Assembly (NCBI GenBank): GCA_025929365.1
Contig: JAICMG010000009.1
Span: 1-37,283 of the forward strand
From: Frankiaceae bacterium
GTDB taxonomy: Bacteria > Actinomycetota > Actinomycetes > JAFAQI01
Length of the DNA stretch: 37,283 nt
Direction: 5' to 3'
A program made the translations under genes and the position numbers. The notes beneath the pieces were generated by a model that had not been told where the DNA came from, made no database searches, and saw nothing but the letters and a program-made list of their open reading frames with translations. The stretch's first letter is position 1; the number at the start of each line of letters is the position of its first letter. Of this stretch, positions 26,339-36,438 are shown in pieces.

Positions 26339-28005
26339 CGGCCGACGACACGCGCCGCAAGCTCCGCAAGCTCGCCCGCCTGCGCGGCATACAGCTCAGC
26401 TACAAGGGCCATGACGGCACGACGGTGCGGGCGAGCACCAACACCCTCGTCGGGGTGCTCGGCGCGCTCGGGCATCCGGTGCCGAACGCCGCCGCCATCC
26501 ACGACCAGCTTCGCCTCGCCGAGGCGGAACAGCGTGCCGACGCGCGCAGGCCGGTCGCGGTGGGCCGTGGCGACGCGCCACCGCCACAGCCGCCCCGCCG
26601 TCAGCAAGTGACGAGCCGCAAGGTCGGCGCGGCGGCTCCGCTGTACGCGCTTCGGGGTCGCGACGACTGGGGTGTGGGCACCTTCCGCGACCTCGTCGCC
26701 TTCGCTGATCTCGCGAGCAGCTGGGGTGCGGGTCTCATCGGCACGTTGCCGTTGTTCGCGACCTCGACGCAGAGCCCGATCGACCCGAGCCCGTACCTGC
26801 CGCTCAGCCGGTTGTTCTGGAACGAGCTGTACGTCGACGTCGCGCACGCGGCAGGGCGTGCCGGCTGTGAGCCGCCGACATCGATGCGTCCCGGTCCACA
26901 GGTCGTTCGGGGGGAGCGCGTCGACTACGAGGCGGTCGCGGCCGCCAAGCGTCGCGCCCTGGACCGCTGCGCCACCGCGATGCACACCGCGGACGGGCGA
27001 CGCCGCGAGGACTTCGAACGTTACCTCGCGGCACACCCCGAGCTCGGCGCCTACGCCGACTTCCGCGCGAAGGGCGACGAAGGCACCGCGCGCTACCACC
27101 GGTTCGTCCAGTACGCCGCCGCGACGCAGCTCGCCGAAGCCGCGGCTCACGGCGACCAGGTAGGAGTCGGGCTCTACCTCGACCTGCCGGTCGGCGTACA
27201 TCCTGAGGGCTTCGACACCTGGGCCAACCCGGATCTGTTCGCCGACGCCCAGGTCGGCGCGCCGCCTGACGCCATGGCGCCCGAGGGCCAGGCATGGGGC
27301 TTTCCACCGCTGCACCCGCAGCGCCTGCGCGCCAGCGGATACCGCTACATCATCGACACCCTGCGGGTAGCCCTCCGCTACGCCCGGACGATCCGCATCG
27401 ACCACATCCTCGGCATGCAGCGGCTCTACTGGATCCCGATCGGGTTCGATGCCTCGGCCGGGGCCTACGTCCGCTATCCGCACGACGAGTTGCTCACCAT
27501 CGTTGCGGCCGAAGCCCGCCGCGCCGGCGCGACCGTGATCGGCGAGGACCTCGGCACGGTCTCCCCCGAGATCGTGCGCGCCATGGACCGCCACGGGATT
27601 CTTCACTTGTTCATCCAGCGGTTCGGCGCCACGCCTGACGATCCGCTGCCGCAGCCCCGGCGCCCTTCGGCCGCCTCCGTCGGCAGTCACGACCTCCCAC
27701 GGTTCGCCGCCTACTGGAGCGCTCCGGAACAGCGCGCGCTCGCCGACGCCCTCGGCACCCGGGTGCCGGCGGAGGCGCTGCGGATCTGTCTGGACTCGCT
27801 TGCCTGCGGCCCGGCGAACTACGTCCTCGTCGACGTCGCCGATCTCGAAGGAGAGGTGGAGCCGGACAACCGACCGGGTACGGGTCCTGAGGCAGGCAAC
27901 TGGCGCCGGCGGCTCCCTCGCTCGATCGAGGAGCTCGCCGGTGACGAATCGCTGCGGGAACTGATGACCGGTCTCGCGGCGGCCACGAAGGGAGCGCACC
28001 GCTAA
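26335..28005 (+). CDS. malQ: 4-alpha-glucanotransferase (amylomaltase)
   Basis: A 556-residue GH77 enzyme that transfers alpha-1,4-glucan segments between chains (disproportionation). A short N-terminal domain (1-65) is joined by a Pro/Arg-rich linker (about 70-95) to the barrel, which starts GAAAPLYALRGRDDWGVG (98-115). Catalytic residues are Asp356 (IRIDHILG), Glu404 (VIGEDLGT) and Asp453 (GSHDLPRF). It is shorter than classic actinobacterial MalQ (about 700 residues), with a reduced N-terminal part. The GTG start at 26335 overlaps the stop of treS-mak as GTGA; the stop TAA shares one base with the glgB ATG (TAATG). In this operon it can recycle short malto-oligosaccharides released by GlgX. 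Confidence 0.92.
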
Positions 28006-29915
28006 TGGCCACGACGACGACGACGCGGCGTCCGTACAGCCTGCTCGGCGACGAGGACCTCTACCTGTTCAACGAGGGCTCGCATCGACGGCTCGCCGAG
28101 CACCTCGGCGCGCATCCCAAAGGAAAGCGAGGCGGATTCTCGTTCTCGGTGTGGGCGCCCAACGCGACCGCCGTCAGCGTCATCGGCGACTTCAACGGCT
28201 GGCAGGGCTCATCGTCGCCACTGCAGCCACGCGGCAGCTCCGGGATCTGGGAAGGCGTCGTGCCGAACGCCAAGCGCGGACAGATCTACAAGTTCGAGAT
28301 CACGACGCGCAACGGTCTGGTGCTGGAGAAGGCCGACCCCTTCGCCTTCCGCACCGAGGTGCCGCCGCTGACCGGATCTGTCCTGTGGGACCTCGACTAC
28401 GAGTGGAACGACGCGGACTGGATGGCGACGCGGGGACGCCGCAACGCACTCGATGCGCCGATGTCGACGTACGAGATCCATCTCGGGTCCTGGCGGCGCG
28501 ACCCGCAACGTCCGACCGAGCCGCTGTGCTACCGCGACCTTGCCGAACCGCTGATCGAGTACCTCACGTCGTGCGGCTTCACGCACGTCGAGTTCCTGCC
28601 CGTGATGGAGCACCCGTTCTACGGCTCATGGGGCTACCAGGTCACGTCGTACTTCGCGCCGAGTGCCAGGCAGGGAACGCCGCAGGACCTGATGTTCCTC
28701 ATCGACCAGCTCCACCAGGCCGGAATCGGCGTGATCCTCGACTGGGTTCCCTCGCACTTCCCCGGCGACGCCTTCGCCCTGGCGGGATTCGACGGCACGA
28801 ACCTCTACGAGCACGCCGACCCACGCCTCGGCTTCCACCCGGACTGGGGCAGCCTGATCTTCAACTACGACCGGCACGAGGTGCGCTCGTTCCTCGCGTC
28901 CTCCGCCGATCACTGGCTGCGCACCTACCACGCCGACGGGCTACGCGTGGACGCGGTCGCATCGATGCTGTATCGCGACTACTCGCGCCAACCCGGCGAG
29001 TGGCTGCCCAACAAGTACGGCGGCAGGGAGAACCTCGAAGCCGTCGACTTCCTGAAGGCCTTCAACGCCGGTGTCTACGCCGACCACCCGGACGTGCAGA
29101 CCATCGCCGAGGAGTCCACCGCATGGCCAGGAGTCTCACGGCCGGTCGAGGGCGGCGGTCTGGGCTTCGGCTTCAAGTGGGACATGGGCTGGATGCACGA
29201 CACCCTCAGCTACCTCGAACGTGACCCGATCCACCGAACGCACCATCACGGCGAGATCACCTTCCGCGCGGTGTACGCCTTCACCGAGAACTACGTGCTG
29301 CCCCTGTCACACGACGAGGTCACACACGGCAAGGGCTCACTGCTCAGCAAGATGCCGGGCGACGAATGGCAACGCTTCGCCAACCTGCGGCTGCTGCTCG
29401 GCTACCAGTACACGCAGCCCGGCAAGAAGCTGCTCTTCATGGGAGGCGAGTTCGCCCAGATCCGCGAGTGGGCGCACGAAGAGTCCCTCGACTGGGACCT
29501 GCTCGCCTCGCCGAAGCACGCCGGAATGCTGCGGTGGGTGACCGACCTCAACCGGCTGTACCAAGCCGAGGCAGCGCTGCACGAGCTCGACTGCGATCCC
29601 GAGGGGTTCCGCTGGGTGCAGTACGACGACGCCGCACAGAGCACGGTGAGCTACCTGCGGCGGTCGCGGTCGGGTGAGGCCATACTCGTCGCGCTCAATC
29701 TCACCCCGGTGCCCCGGTACGAGCACGCTCTGGGCGTACCGGCCGGCGGCCGCTGGGACGAGGTGCTCAACAGCGACGCGGAGACCTACGGCGGCAGCGG
29801 ACTCGGCAACCTCGGCGCGGTCGTCGCCAAGGACGGTGAGTGGGGCGCCTTCCCGCACCGCGTCGAGGTGACCCTTCCGCCACTCTCGGTCGTCGCCTTC
29901 AAGGCCACGGGGTGA
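28005..29915 (+). CDS. glgB: 1,4-alpha-glucan branching enzyme
   Basis: A 636-residue GH13_9 branching enzyme that introduces alpha-1,6 branches into the glucan made by GlgE. A single CBM48 module (about 44-116, FSVWAPNATAVSVIGDFNGW) precedes the barrel, so it lacks the extra N-terminal module of longer GlgB proteins. Catalytic residues are Asp316 (LRVDAVASMLY), Glu369 (IAEESTAWP) and Asp437 (LSHDEVTHGKGS). FAQIREWAHEESLDW is the usual family signature. The ATG overlaps the malQ stop by one base (TAATG), and its stop overlaps the treZ GTG. Position between malQ and treZ puts the branching step within the glucan-trehalose cycle. Confidence 0.97.
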   Translation: MATTTTTRRPYSLLGDEDLYLFNEGSHRRLAEHLGAHPKGKRGGFSFSVWAPNATAVSVIGDFNGWQGSSSPLQPRGSSGIWEGVVPNAKRGQIYKFEITTRNGLVLEKADPFAFRTEVPPLTGSVLWDLDYEWNDADWMATRGRRNALDAPMSTYEIHLGSWRRDPQRPTEPLCYRDLAEPLIEYLTSCGFTHVEFLPVMEHPFYGSWGYQVTSYFAPSARQGTPQDLMFLIDQLHQAGIGVILDWVPSHFPGDAFALAGFDGTNLYEHADPRLGFHPDWGSLIFNYDRHEVRSFLASSADHWLRTYHADGLRVDAVASMLYRDYSRQPGEWLPNKYGGRENLEAVDFLKAFNAGVYADHPDVQTIAEESTAWPGVSRPVEGGGLGFGFKWDMGWMHDTLSYLERDPIHRTHHHGEITFRAVYAFTENYVLPLSHDEVTHGKGSLLSKMPGDEWQRFANLRLLLGYQYTQPGKKLLFMGGEFAQIREWAHEESLDWDLLASPKHAGMLRWVTDLNRLYQAEAALHELDCDPEGFRWVQYDDAAQSTVSYLRRSRSGEAILVALNLTPVPRYEHALGVPAGGRWDEVLNSDAETYGGSGLGNLGAVVAKDGEWGAFPHRVEVTLPPLSVVAFKATG

Positions 29916-31735
29916 CACAACTCGGCGCAACCCGGCTCGGCAACGGTGACTGGAAGTTCCTGGTATGGGCGCCACATGCCGAGAAGGTCGCAGTGCGGAT
30001 CGACGATCCGGCCAGCAAGGACGTCGCGCTCCAGCCTCATGGCACCGGCTATCACCGCGGCTGCCTCGGCGGCTCCACCGAACCGCCGACGTACGGGTTC
30101 GTGCTCGCCGGCGGACGCGCGTACGCCGACCCGGCCTCGCGCCGGCAGCCTCACGGTGTGCATGGACCCTCGCAGGGGTTCGACCCGGATGACTACGCCT
30201 GGCATGACCAAGCCTTCGTCGCCCCGGTCCGGCAAGACCTCGTGATCTATGAGTTCCACGTCGGCACCTTCACCGAAGCCGGCACCCTCGACGCCGCGAT
30301 CGACCATCTCGGCGAGCTCGCCGAGCTGGGCATCACCGCGGTCGAGCCGATGCCGCTCGCCGCCTTTCCCGGCGGCCGCAACTGGGGTTACGACGGCGTC
30401 TTTCCCTTCGCCGTGCACGAGGGGTACGGCGGGCCGCGCGCGTTCCAGCGATTCGTCGATGCCTGCCATGAGCAGGGCCTCGCCGTGATCCTCGACGTCG
30501 TCTACAACCACCTCGGTCCGGAAGGCGCAGTGCATCAGCACTACGCGCCGTACCTCACCGAGATGTACGCGACGCCCTGGGGCGCGGCGATGAACTTCTC
30601 CGAAGCGGGCTCGGACGAGGTGCGCCGCTACTTCATCGACAACGCCCTCATGTGGCTGCGCGACTTCCACGTCGACGGACTGCGCTTCGACGCCGTGCAC
30701 GGCATCGTGGATCCGACCGCCTCGCCGTTCTTGCGGGAGCTGACCGCCGCCATCGGGGAGCTGTCCGAGCAGACCAGCCGCCGGCTGTTCACGATCGCCG
30801 AGAGCTCGGACAACAACCCGCTCCTCGTCGCCGCGCCGGACATCGGAGGGTTCGGCTTCGACATGCAGTGGAACGACGACTTCCACCATGCGTTGCACGC
30901 CGTGCTGACCGGTGAACGCGACGGCTACTACCAGGACTACGGGACTTTGGAACAGCTCACGACCGCCTACACGCACGGGTTCGTCTTCCGCGGCGAGTAC
31001 TCCGGCTTCCGTGGCCGCCGCCACGGCACCTACGCGCCGAGCACGCCGGCCGAGGACCTCGTGGTGTTCGCCCAGAACCACGACCAGGTCGGCAACCGGG
31101 CGGGCGCGGAGCGACTGTCGACCCTCGTCGGCACCCGCAAGGCGCGGCTGGCGGCTGCCGCGACACTGCTCTCCCCCAACGTGCCGATGCTCTTCATGGG
31201 CGAGGAGTACGCCGAGGCCGCGCCCTTTCCGTACTTCGTCGACCACAGCGACCGCGCGTTGCTCGACGCGGTTCGCCGCGGCCGGGCGGCCGAGTTCGGC
31301 CGTCAGGCCGACCAGCTCGACCCAGCCGACGCGTCGACCTTCGAGCACGCTCGACTCGACCGTCGGCAGCGCGACACGGACGAAGGGGCCGGCATGCTCG
31401 CGCTGGTCCGCGTGCTCCTTGCCTTACGGCGAAGCTGTCCCTTGCTGTGCGAGGCGGGCGTCGACGAGTCGGTGAGCTACCTCGACGCGCAGGTGCTGGT
31501 CGTGTACCGCCGTCAAGGCCTCGCCGAGGTCGCGACCGCGCTGAACTTCAGCGACTCCCCCACCGAGGTCGTGCTGGCCGGAGTCGGCACGTGGCATCGG
31601 CTCGTGGACTCCACCGAGTTGCCGCCGGACGGGGGTGAGGCGAACACCGGCGTGGTCATGGCCGACGGCCGGCTGACGCTCGCGCCGTGGGGGTTCGCGG
31701 TGTGCCTCGCCGAGTCCGCCGAGGCGGCCGCATGA
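29912..31735 (+). CDS. treZ: Malto-oligosyltrehalose trehalohydrolase
   Basis: A 607-residue GH13_10 enzyme that releases trehalose from malto-oligosyltrehalose, the product of TreY. An N-terminal beta module (about 5-95, WKFLVWAPHAEKVAVRI) precedes the barrel, which starts LVIYEFHVGTFTEAGT (110-125). Catalytic residues are Asp260 (LRFDAVHGI), Glu297 (TIAESSDNNP) and Asp391 (AQNHDQVGNR). LFMGEEYAEAAPFPYFVDH is the typical TreZ segment after the barrel. The start GTG 29912 overlaps the glgB stop as GTGA, and the stop overlaps the glgX ATG (ATGA). treZ and treY are separated here by glgX, so all three enzymes of the TreX-TreY-TreZ route are made from one transcript. Confidence 0.95.
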   Translation: MTQLGATRLGNGDWKFLVWAPHAEKVAVRIDDPASKDVALQPHGTGYHRGCLGGSTEPPTYGFVLAGGRAYADPASRRQPHGVHGPSQGFDPDDYAWHDQAFVAPVRQDLVIYEFHVGTFTEAGTLDAAIDHLGELAELGITAVEPMPLAAFPGGRNWGYDGVFPFAVHEGYGGPRAFQRFVDACHEQGLAVILDVVYNHLGPEGAVHQHYAPYLTEMYATPWGAAMNFSEAGSDEVRRYFIDNALMWLRDFHVDGLRFDAVHGIVDPTASPFLRELTAAIGELSEQTSRRLFTIAESSDNNPLLVAAPDIGGFGFDMQWNDDFHHALHAVLTGERDGYYQDYGTLEQLTTAYTHGFVFRGEYSGFRGRRHGTYAPSTPAEDLVVFAQNHDQVGNRAGAERLSTLVGTRKARLAAAATLLSPNVPMLFMGEEYAEAAPFPYFVDHSDRALLDAVRRGRAAEFGRQADQLDPADASTFEHARLDRRQRDTDEGAGMLALVRVLLALRRSCPLLCEAGVDESVSYLDAQVLVVYRRQGLAEVATALNFSDSPTEVVLAGVGTWHRLVDSTELPPDGGEANTGVVMADGRLTLAPWGFAVCLAESAEAAA

Positions 31736-33858
31736 TGCGGATCTGGCCGGGGTCGCCGTACCCCCTGGGCGCGACGTGGGACGGCGAAGGCGTCAACTTC
31801 GCACTGTTCTCCGAACATGCGACGCGGGTCGAGCTGTGCGTGTTCGAAGCGCCCGATGCCGCCGAGGCGTCAGAGACCATCGCGATGCCGGAGGTCACGG
31901 ACGACGTCTGGCACGTGTACCTGCCGGATGCCCGGCCGGGCACGCTCTACGGCTACCGCGTGCACGGGCCGTACGAGCCGGGTGAAGGCCACCGCTTCAA
32001 CCCCGCCAAGCTGCTGATCGACCCGTACGCCAAGGCCGTGACCGAGAACATCAAGTGGAGTGACGCGCTGTTCGGCTACACGATCGGGCATCCCGACGGC
32101 GACCTGTCCCGAGACGACCGCGACTCCGCAGGCGCCATGCCGAAATGCGTCGTCGTCGACCAGGCCTTCACATGGGGCGACGAGCGGGCGCCGCGAACGC
32201 CCTGGAACCGCACGGTCATCTACGAGTGCCACGTCCGCGGGATGACAAGGCGGCATCCCCAGGTGCCCGAGGAGCTGCGCGGTACCTATCTCGGCCTCGC
32301 CGTGGATCCGGTGGTCGACCACCTCACCACCCTTGGCGTGACGGCGGTCGAGCTGATGCCGGTGCACCAGTTCCTGCCCGAGCGCGACCTCGTCGACCGC
32401 GGCCTCACCAACTACTGGGGCTACAACTCCATCGGCTTCCTCGCCCCTCATGTGGGATACGCGACTGAAGGCGGCCTCGGCGAGCAGGTCTCGGAGTTCA
32501 AGTCGATGGTGAAGACGCTTCACCGTGCGGGCCTCGAGGTGATCCTCGACGTCGTGTACAACCACACGGCTGAAGGCAGCCACCTCGGCCCGACGCTGTC
32601 ACTGCGCGGCATCGACAACGCGGCGTACTACCGGCTGAACCCCGAAGACCGCCGGTTCATGTTCGACTTCACCGGGACCGGCAACAGCCTCAACATCCTG
32701 CATCCGCGGACGGTCGGACTGATCATGGACAGCCTTCGCTACTGGGTGACCGACATGCACGTCGACGGCTTCCGCTTCGACCTCGCCCCGGTGCTCGTCC
32801 GCGGATACGAGGACGAAGGCGGACCGCCGAGCGCGTTCTTCGAGATCGTGCAGCAGGACCCGATCCTGTCGACCGTGAAGCTCATCGCGGAGCCGTGGGA
32901 CGTCGGACCGGACGGCTACCAGCTCGGCCGCTTCCCGCAGGGCTGGTCGGAATGGAACGGGCAGTACCGGGACAGCATCCGAAAGTTCTGGCGCGGCGAT
33001 CCGGGGATGGTGCCGGAGCTCGCGTCGCGGCTGTCCGGATCGAGCGACATCTTCGCGCCGAGCCGGCGCACGACGTACGCCAGCGTCAACTTCGTCACAT
33101 GCCATGACGGCTTCACCCTCACCGACCTGGTCACCTACAACGAACGGCACAACGAGGCCAACGGCGAGGACAACCAGGACGGCGCGGCTGAGAACTTCAG
33201 CTACAACTGGGGCGTAGAGGGCGAGACGGAGTCGGTGCGCATCCAGCGGCTGCGCGAGCGCATGAAGCGCAACATGCTCGCCACCGTCATGTTCTCCCAA
33301 GGCGTGCGCATGATCCTCGGGGGCGACGAGCTCGGACGCTCGCAGTTCGGAAACAACAACGCGTACTGCCAGGACAACGAGACGAGCTGGCTCAACTGGG
33401 AGATCGACGAGCCCGCCCAGTCGCTGTACGACTTCACGCGCGAGCTCATCCAGATCCTCCAGCGCTATCCGGTTCTTCGCCGGCGCCACTTCTTCGCCGG
33501 CGCGGCGGAGACCGTCAACGGCGACCCCGACGTCGTCTGGCTGCGGCCGGACGGCCAGCAGATGACCGACGAGGACTGGGCGGAGGAGTCCAACCGGTCG
33601 ATCGGAATGTTGATGCCGGGACGCGCGGGCGACGAGGTCGACGCACGAGGCCGCGCCGTCGTCGGCGAGACGCTGTACTGGCTGCTGAACGCGGGTACCT
33701 CGCCCAAGTCCTACACGTTGCCGAAGATCGAGCGCCCAGGAGTGTGGGAGGAGCTGTTCGCCACCGCTCGTCCGGGTCAGCGTGCGGTCCGGACGCCGGC
33801 CGTGAACCTTGCCGCGCATTCGACGATGCTGCTGTGTCACAACGAGAACCCGCGTTGA
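31732..33858 (+). CDS. glgX: Glycogen debranching enzyme (TreX type)
   Basis: A 708-residue GH13_11 isoamylase-type debranching enzyme. A CBM48 module occupies about 5-95 (GSPYPLGATWDGEGVNFALFSEHA without gap at the start of the protein). The barrel has YECHVRGMT (164-172), DVVYNHTAEG (273-282), nucleophile Asp350 (FRFDLAPVL), acid Glu387 (LIAEPWDVG) and Asp459 (TCHDGFTL). GGDELGRSQFGNNNAYCQDN is the family's late signature. It hydrolyses alpha-1,6 branches, giving linear chains for TreY. ATG 31732 overlaps the treZ stop as ATGA; a second ATG follows at once (31735). Its stop overlaps the proposed treY TTG start. Length and motifs are normal. Confidence 0.96.
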   Translation: MMRIWPGSPYPLGATWDGEGVNFALFSEHATRVELCVFEAPDAAEASETIAMPEVTDDVWHVYLPDARPGTLYGYRVHGPYEPGEGHRFNPAKLLIDPYAKAVTENIKWSDALFGYTIGHPDGDLSRDDRDSAGAMPKCVVVDQAFTWGDERAPRTPWNRTVIYECHVRGMTRRHPQVPEELRGTYLGLAVDPVVDHLTTLGVTAVELMPVHQFLPERDLVDRGLTNYWGYNSIGFLAPHVGYATEGGLGEQVSEFKSMVKTLHRAGLEVILDVVYNHTAEGSHLGPTLSLRGIDNAAYYRLNPEDRRFMFDFTGTGNSLNILHPRTVGLIMDSLRYWVTDMHVDGFRFDLAPVLVRGYEDEGGPPSAFFEIVQQDPILSTVKLIAEPWDVGPDGYQLGRFPQGWSEWNGQYRDSIRKFWRGDPGMVPELASRLSGSSDIFAPSRRTTYASVNFVTCHDGFTLTDLVTYNERHNEANGEDNQDGAAENFSYNWGVEGETESVRIQRLRERMKRNMLATVMFSQGVRMILGGDELGRSQFGNNNAYCQDNETSWLNWEIDEPAQSLYDFTRELIQILQRYPVLRRRHFFAGAAETVNGDPDVVWLRPDGQQMTDEDWAEESNRSIGMLMPGRAGDEVDARGRAVVGETLYWLLNAGTSPKSYTLPKIERPGVWEELFATARPGQRAVRTPAVNLAAHSTMLLCHNENPR

Positions 33859-36404
33859 GACGCGCCGCCGAACGACACCTCGGGTCGACGTACCGCCTGC
33901 AGCTGAACGGGCTGGGACTCGACGGCGTGCGGCGCGCCGTCCCCTTCCTCGCCGACCTGGGCGTCGAGACCCTCTACGTCTCGCCCATCACCAAGGCACG
34001 ATCCGGCAGCAGCCACGGGTACGACGTCGTCGACCCGACCGTCATCGATCCTGCGCTGGGCGGGAGGGCCGGGTACGACCAGCTGCTCGAGGCGCTCGGT
34101 CAAAGCGGCATGAAGCTGCTCATCGACATCGTGCCCAACCACATGGCGGCATCGGTCGAGAACCCGATGTTCGCCGATGTGCTCCGCTACGGCCGACGGT
34201 CCCGCTACGCCCCGGTCTTCGACATCGCGTGGGAGGCGGCCGACAACGCGGTCGTGCTACCGCTCCTGGATGGCCCGCTGGCGGCCGTGCTCGATGCCGG
34301 CCGCCTTCGCCTGGCACGTGACGCCCGGTGGGGCTACTCCCTCACCCTCGATGACCTGCACCTGCCGTTCGACCCGGCCGACGACGAGGACCTGGCGGCG
34401 GAGCTGGCCCACTCCGACGACGTGAAGGAACCGGTCGCACGCCGTCAGCTGGAGCTCTTGCTCTCCCACCAGCACTACCGGCTCGTCGACTGGCGGAGCG
34501 CCGGCCATGCGGTCAACTACCGCCGCTTCTTCGACATCAACGACCTGATCGGGATCCGGCAGGAGGATCCCGACGTCTTCGAGCTCACGCATCAGCTGGT
34601 CCTCGAGCTCGCCGCCGATCCCCGAGTTGCGGGGTTTCGGGTCGACCACATCGACGGCCTGCGGGATCCCGCCTACTACCTGGCGATGTTGACCGAGCTG
34701 CTCGGTCGCGCCGCCGCGCACCACGGCGACCTGCCGGTCATCCTCGTCGAGAAGATCCTCGGACGTGACGAGTCGCTTCCCCCTTGGCCGGTCGACGGCA
34801 CGACGGGGTACGAGTTCGCCGCCCTCGTGACCGGCCTGTTCATCAGCTCTGAGGGTGCACGAGCCGTCGCGGCCGCGAACGCCAAGGCGACGAATGACCA
34901 GCGCTCGTTCCGGGAGCGTGCGGTCGAGGCGAAGCGGCACGTCATCGATGAGCTGTTCCCCGGCCGGCTCGGGTACGCGAGCAGCCGGATCACTCGCGCG
35001 ATTCCCCAGACGTTTGCGAGAAGCACCAACCCGGCCGACATCTCCGTCGCCGTCCAGGAGCTCATCGCGCACCTGGACGTGTACCGGACCTACCGACGCC
35101 CCGGCGAGCGGATCACCTCGGTCGATCGCCGTGAGCTGGCGGATGCTGCCGCCTCGGCACGGCCGGAGCTCTCGGAGCGAGAAGGAGCCGCCCTGGACCA
35201 GGTGATGTCCGTCCTCACGGGTTCGACGGACTGGGGCACGATCGGCTGGGAGGCTGTCGCCGCCTGGCAACAGCTGACCCCCGCCGTCGTCGCGAAGGGG
35301 GTCGAGGACACCGCACTGTACGAATCGGGGACCCTGCTGGCGGGCGCCGACGTCGGCGCCTCGCCCGACCACCCGGCGGTGGGGATCGACGAGTTCCACC
35401 ACCACATCGCGCAGCGCGCACGGAGCGGCGGCGGTCTGAACGCGCTGTCGACGCACGACAGCAAGCGCAGCCACGACGTCCGGTGCCGCCTGGCGGTGCT
35501 GTCCGAGCTCCCGGGTCAGTGGGAGTCGGCGATCGCGGCGCTGGACGAACGGCACGCCGACGCTCGACCCGACGCCGCCGATCGCCGTTACCTGTACGAG
35601 ACCCTCGTCGGCGCCTGGCCGATCGAGGGCCAGGTGGACGAGACATTCATCCAGCGCGTTCAGCAACACGCCGTCAAGGCCGTGCGCGAGGCCAAGCGCA
35701 ACAGCAGCTGGCTTCGGCCCGACGACCGGTACGAGGCGACGTTGGAGGCGTTCGTCGCGGCGGTCGTGACCGACGAGCGCTCACGCGCGGCCCTCGAGGC
35801 GATGGTGTCCGCGGTCGAGCGGCCCGGCGTCTCGAACTCCCTCGCCTCGGTCCTCATTCGCGGCACGGCGCCCGGCGTACCGGACGTCTACCAGTCCGAC
35901 GACTTGTGGACCCTCACACTCGTCGATCCCGACAACCGCCGCCCTCTCGACATCGAGGGGCATGACCGTGCTCTCAGGTCGACGGACGCCTCCGACGTTC
36001 GCGAGCTCCTCGACAGCTGGCGGGACGGGCGGGTGAAACAGGCGGTGGTGAGGACGTCGTTGCGTGCCCGGCGCACCCACCCGAAGCTGTTCGGCGGCGG
36101 CGTGTACGTGCCGCTGGCCGCCCGCGGTCCCGCGGCCCACCACGTCATCGCGTTCGCGCGGGTCACGACGTCGGACACGGGGGTCGTGGTCGCGTCCCGC
36201 CTGCCCCACACATTGGCCGGAGACAGCCGGTTCCCTGTCGGCACCGACGTGTGGGGGGACACGGTCGTCAACCTTCCGCCGGAGGTCAACCCGGACCTCG
36301 TCGACGCACTGACCAGATCGATCCCGACACCGCGCGCCCGCAGCCTCCTCGTCGGCGAGGTGCTGGCCGACCTGCCTGTCGCGCTGCTGATCGGCGTCAC
36401 CTGA
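33855..36404 (+). CDS. treY: Malto-oligosyltrehalose synthase
   Basis: An 849-residue GH13_26 enzyme that converts the reducing-end alpha-1,4 bond of malto-oligosaccharides into the alpha,alpha-1,1 bond of trehalose. The N-terminus STYRLQLNGLGLDGVRRAVPFLADLG (first residues 11-30 are the most conserved) is typical. YVSPITKARSGSSHGYDV follows, then nucleophile Asp264 (FRVDHIDGL), acid Glu299 (ILVEKILG) and the late STHDSKRSHDVR motif. The start is taken as TTG 33855, overlapping the glgX stop as TTGA, in keeping with the four-base overlaps elsewhere in the operon. GTG 33834 is an alternative that would overlap glgX by 25 bp. It is the last gene of the operon, 34 bp before a crotonase gene with its own promoter. 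Confidence 0.93.
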   Translation: MRRAAERHLGSTYRLQLNGLGLDGVRRAVPFLADLGVETLYVSPITKARSGSSHGYDVVDPTVIDPALGGRAGYDQLLEALGQSGMKLLIDIVPNHMAASVENPMFADVLRYGRRSRYAPVFDIAWEAADNAVVLPLLDGPLAAVLDAGRLRLARDARWGYSLTLDDLHLPFDPADDEDLAAELAHSDDVKEPVARRQLELLLSHQHYRLVDWRSAGHAVNYRRFFDINDLIGIRQEDPDVFELTHQLVLELAADPRVAGFRVDHIDGLRDPAYYLAMLTELLGRAAAHHGDLPVILVEKILGRDESLPPWPVDGTTGYEFAALVTGLFISSEGARAVAAANAKATNDQRSFRERAVEAKRHVIDELFPGRLGYASSRITRAIPQTFARSTNPADISVAVQELIAHLDVYRTYRRPGERITSVDRRELADAAASARPELSEREGAALDQVMSVLTGSTDWGTIGWEAVAAWQQLTPAVVAKGVEDTALYESGTLLAGADVGASPDHPAVGIDEFHHHIAQRARSGGGLNALSTHDSKRSHDVRCRLAVLSELPGQWESAIAALDERHADARPDAADRRYLYETLVGAWPIEGQVDETFIQRVQQHAVKAVREAKRNSSWLRPDDRYEATLEAFVAAVVTDERSRAALEAMVSAVERPGVSNSLASVLIRGTAPGVPDVYQSDDLWTLTLVDPDNRRPLDIEGHDRALRSTDASDVRELLDSWRDGRVKQAVVRTSLRARRTHPKLFGGGVYVPLAARGPAAHHVIAFARVTTSDTGVVVASRLPHTLAGDSRFPVGTDVWGDTVVNLPPEVNPDLVDALTRSIPTPRARSLLVGEVLADLPVALLIGVT

Positions 36405-36425
36405 CGCCTCGTCGCCCTCGGCGAG

Positions 36426-36431
36426 TACGGT
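36426..36431 (+). promoter_or_regulatory. Putative -10 box of the crotonase gene
   Basis: TACGGT ends 7 nt before GTG 36439 with no ribosome binding site between, predicting a leaderless transcript that starts on the start codon. It separates this gene from the upstream operon. Confidence 0.5.
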
Positions 36432-36438
36432 CTCCTGC

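Noticed and set aside
29786-31348. 520-residue minus-strand frame opposite treZ
   Set aside because: Antisense shadow without domains or a ribosome binding site.
32599-33840. 413-residue minus-strand frame opposite glgX
   Set aside because: Antisense shadow; glgX motifs are complete on the plus strand.
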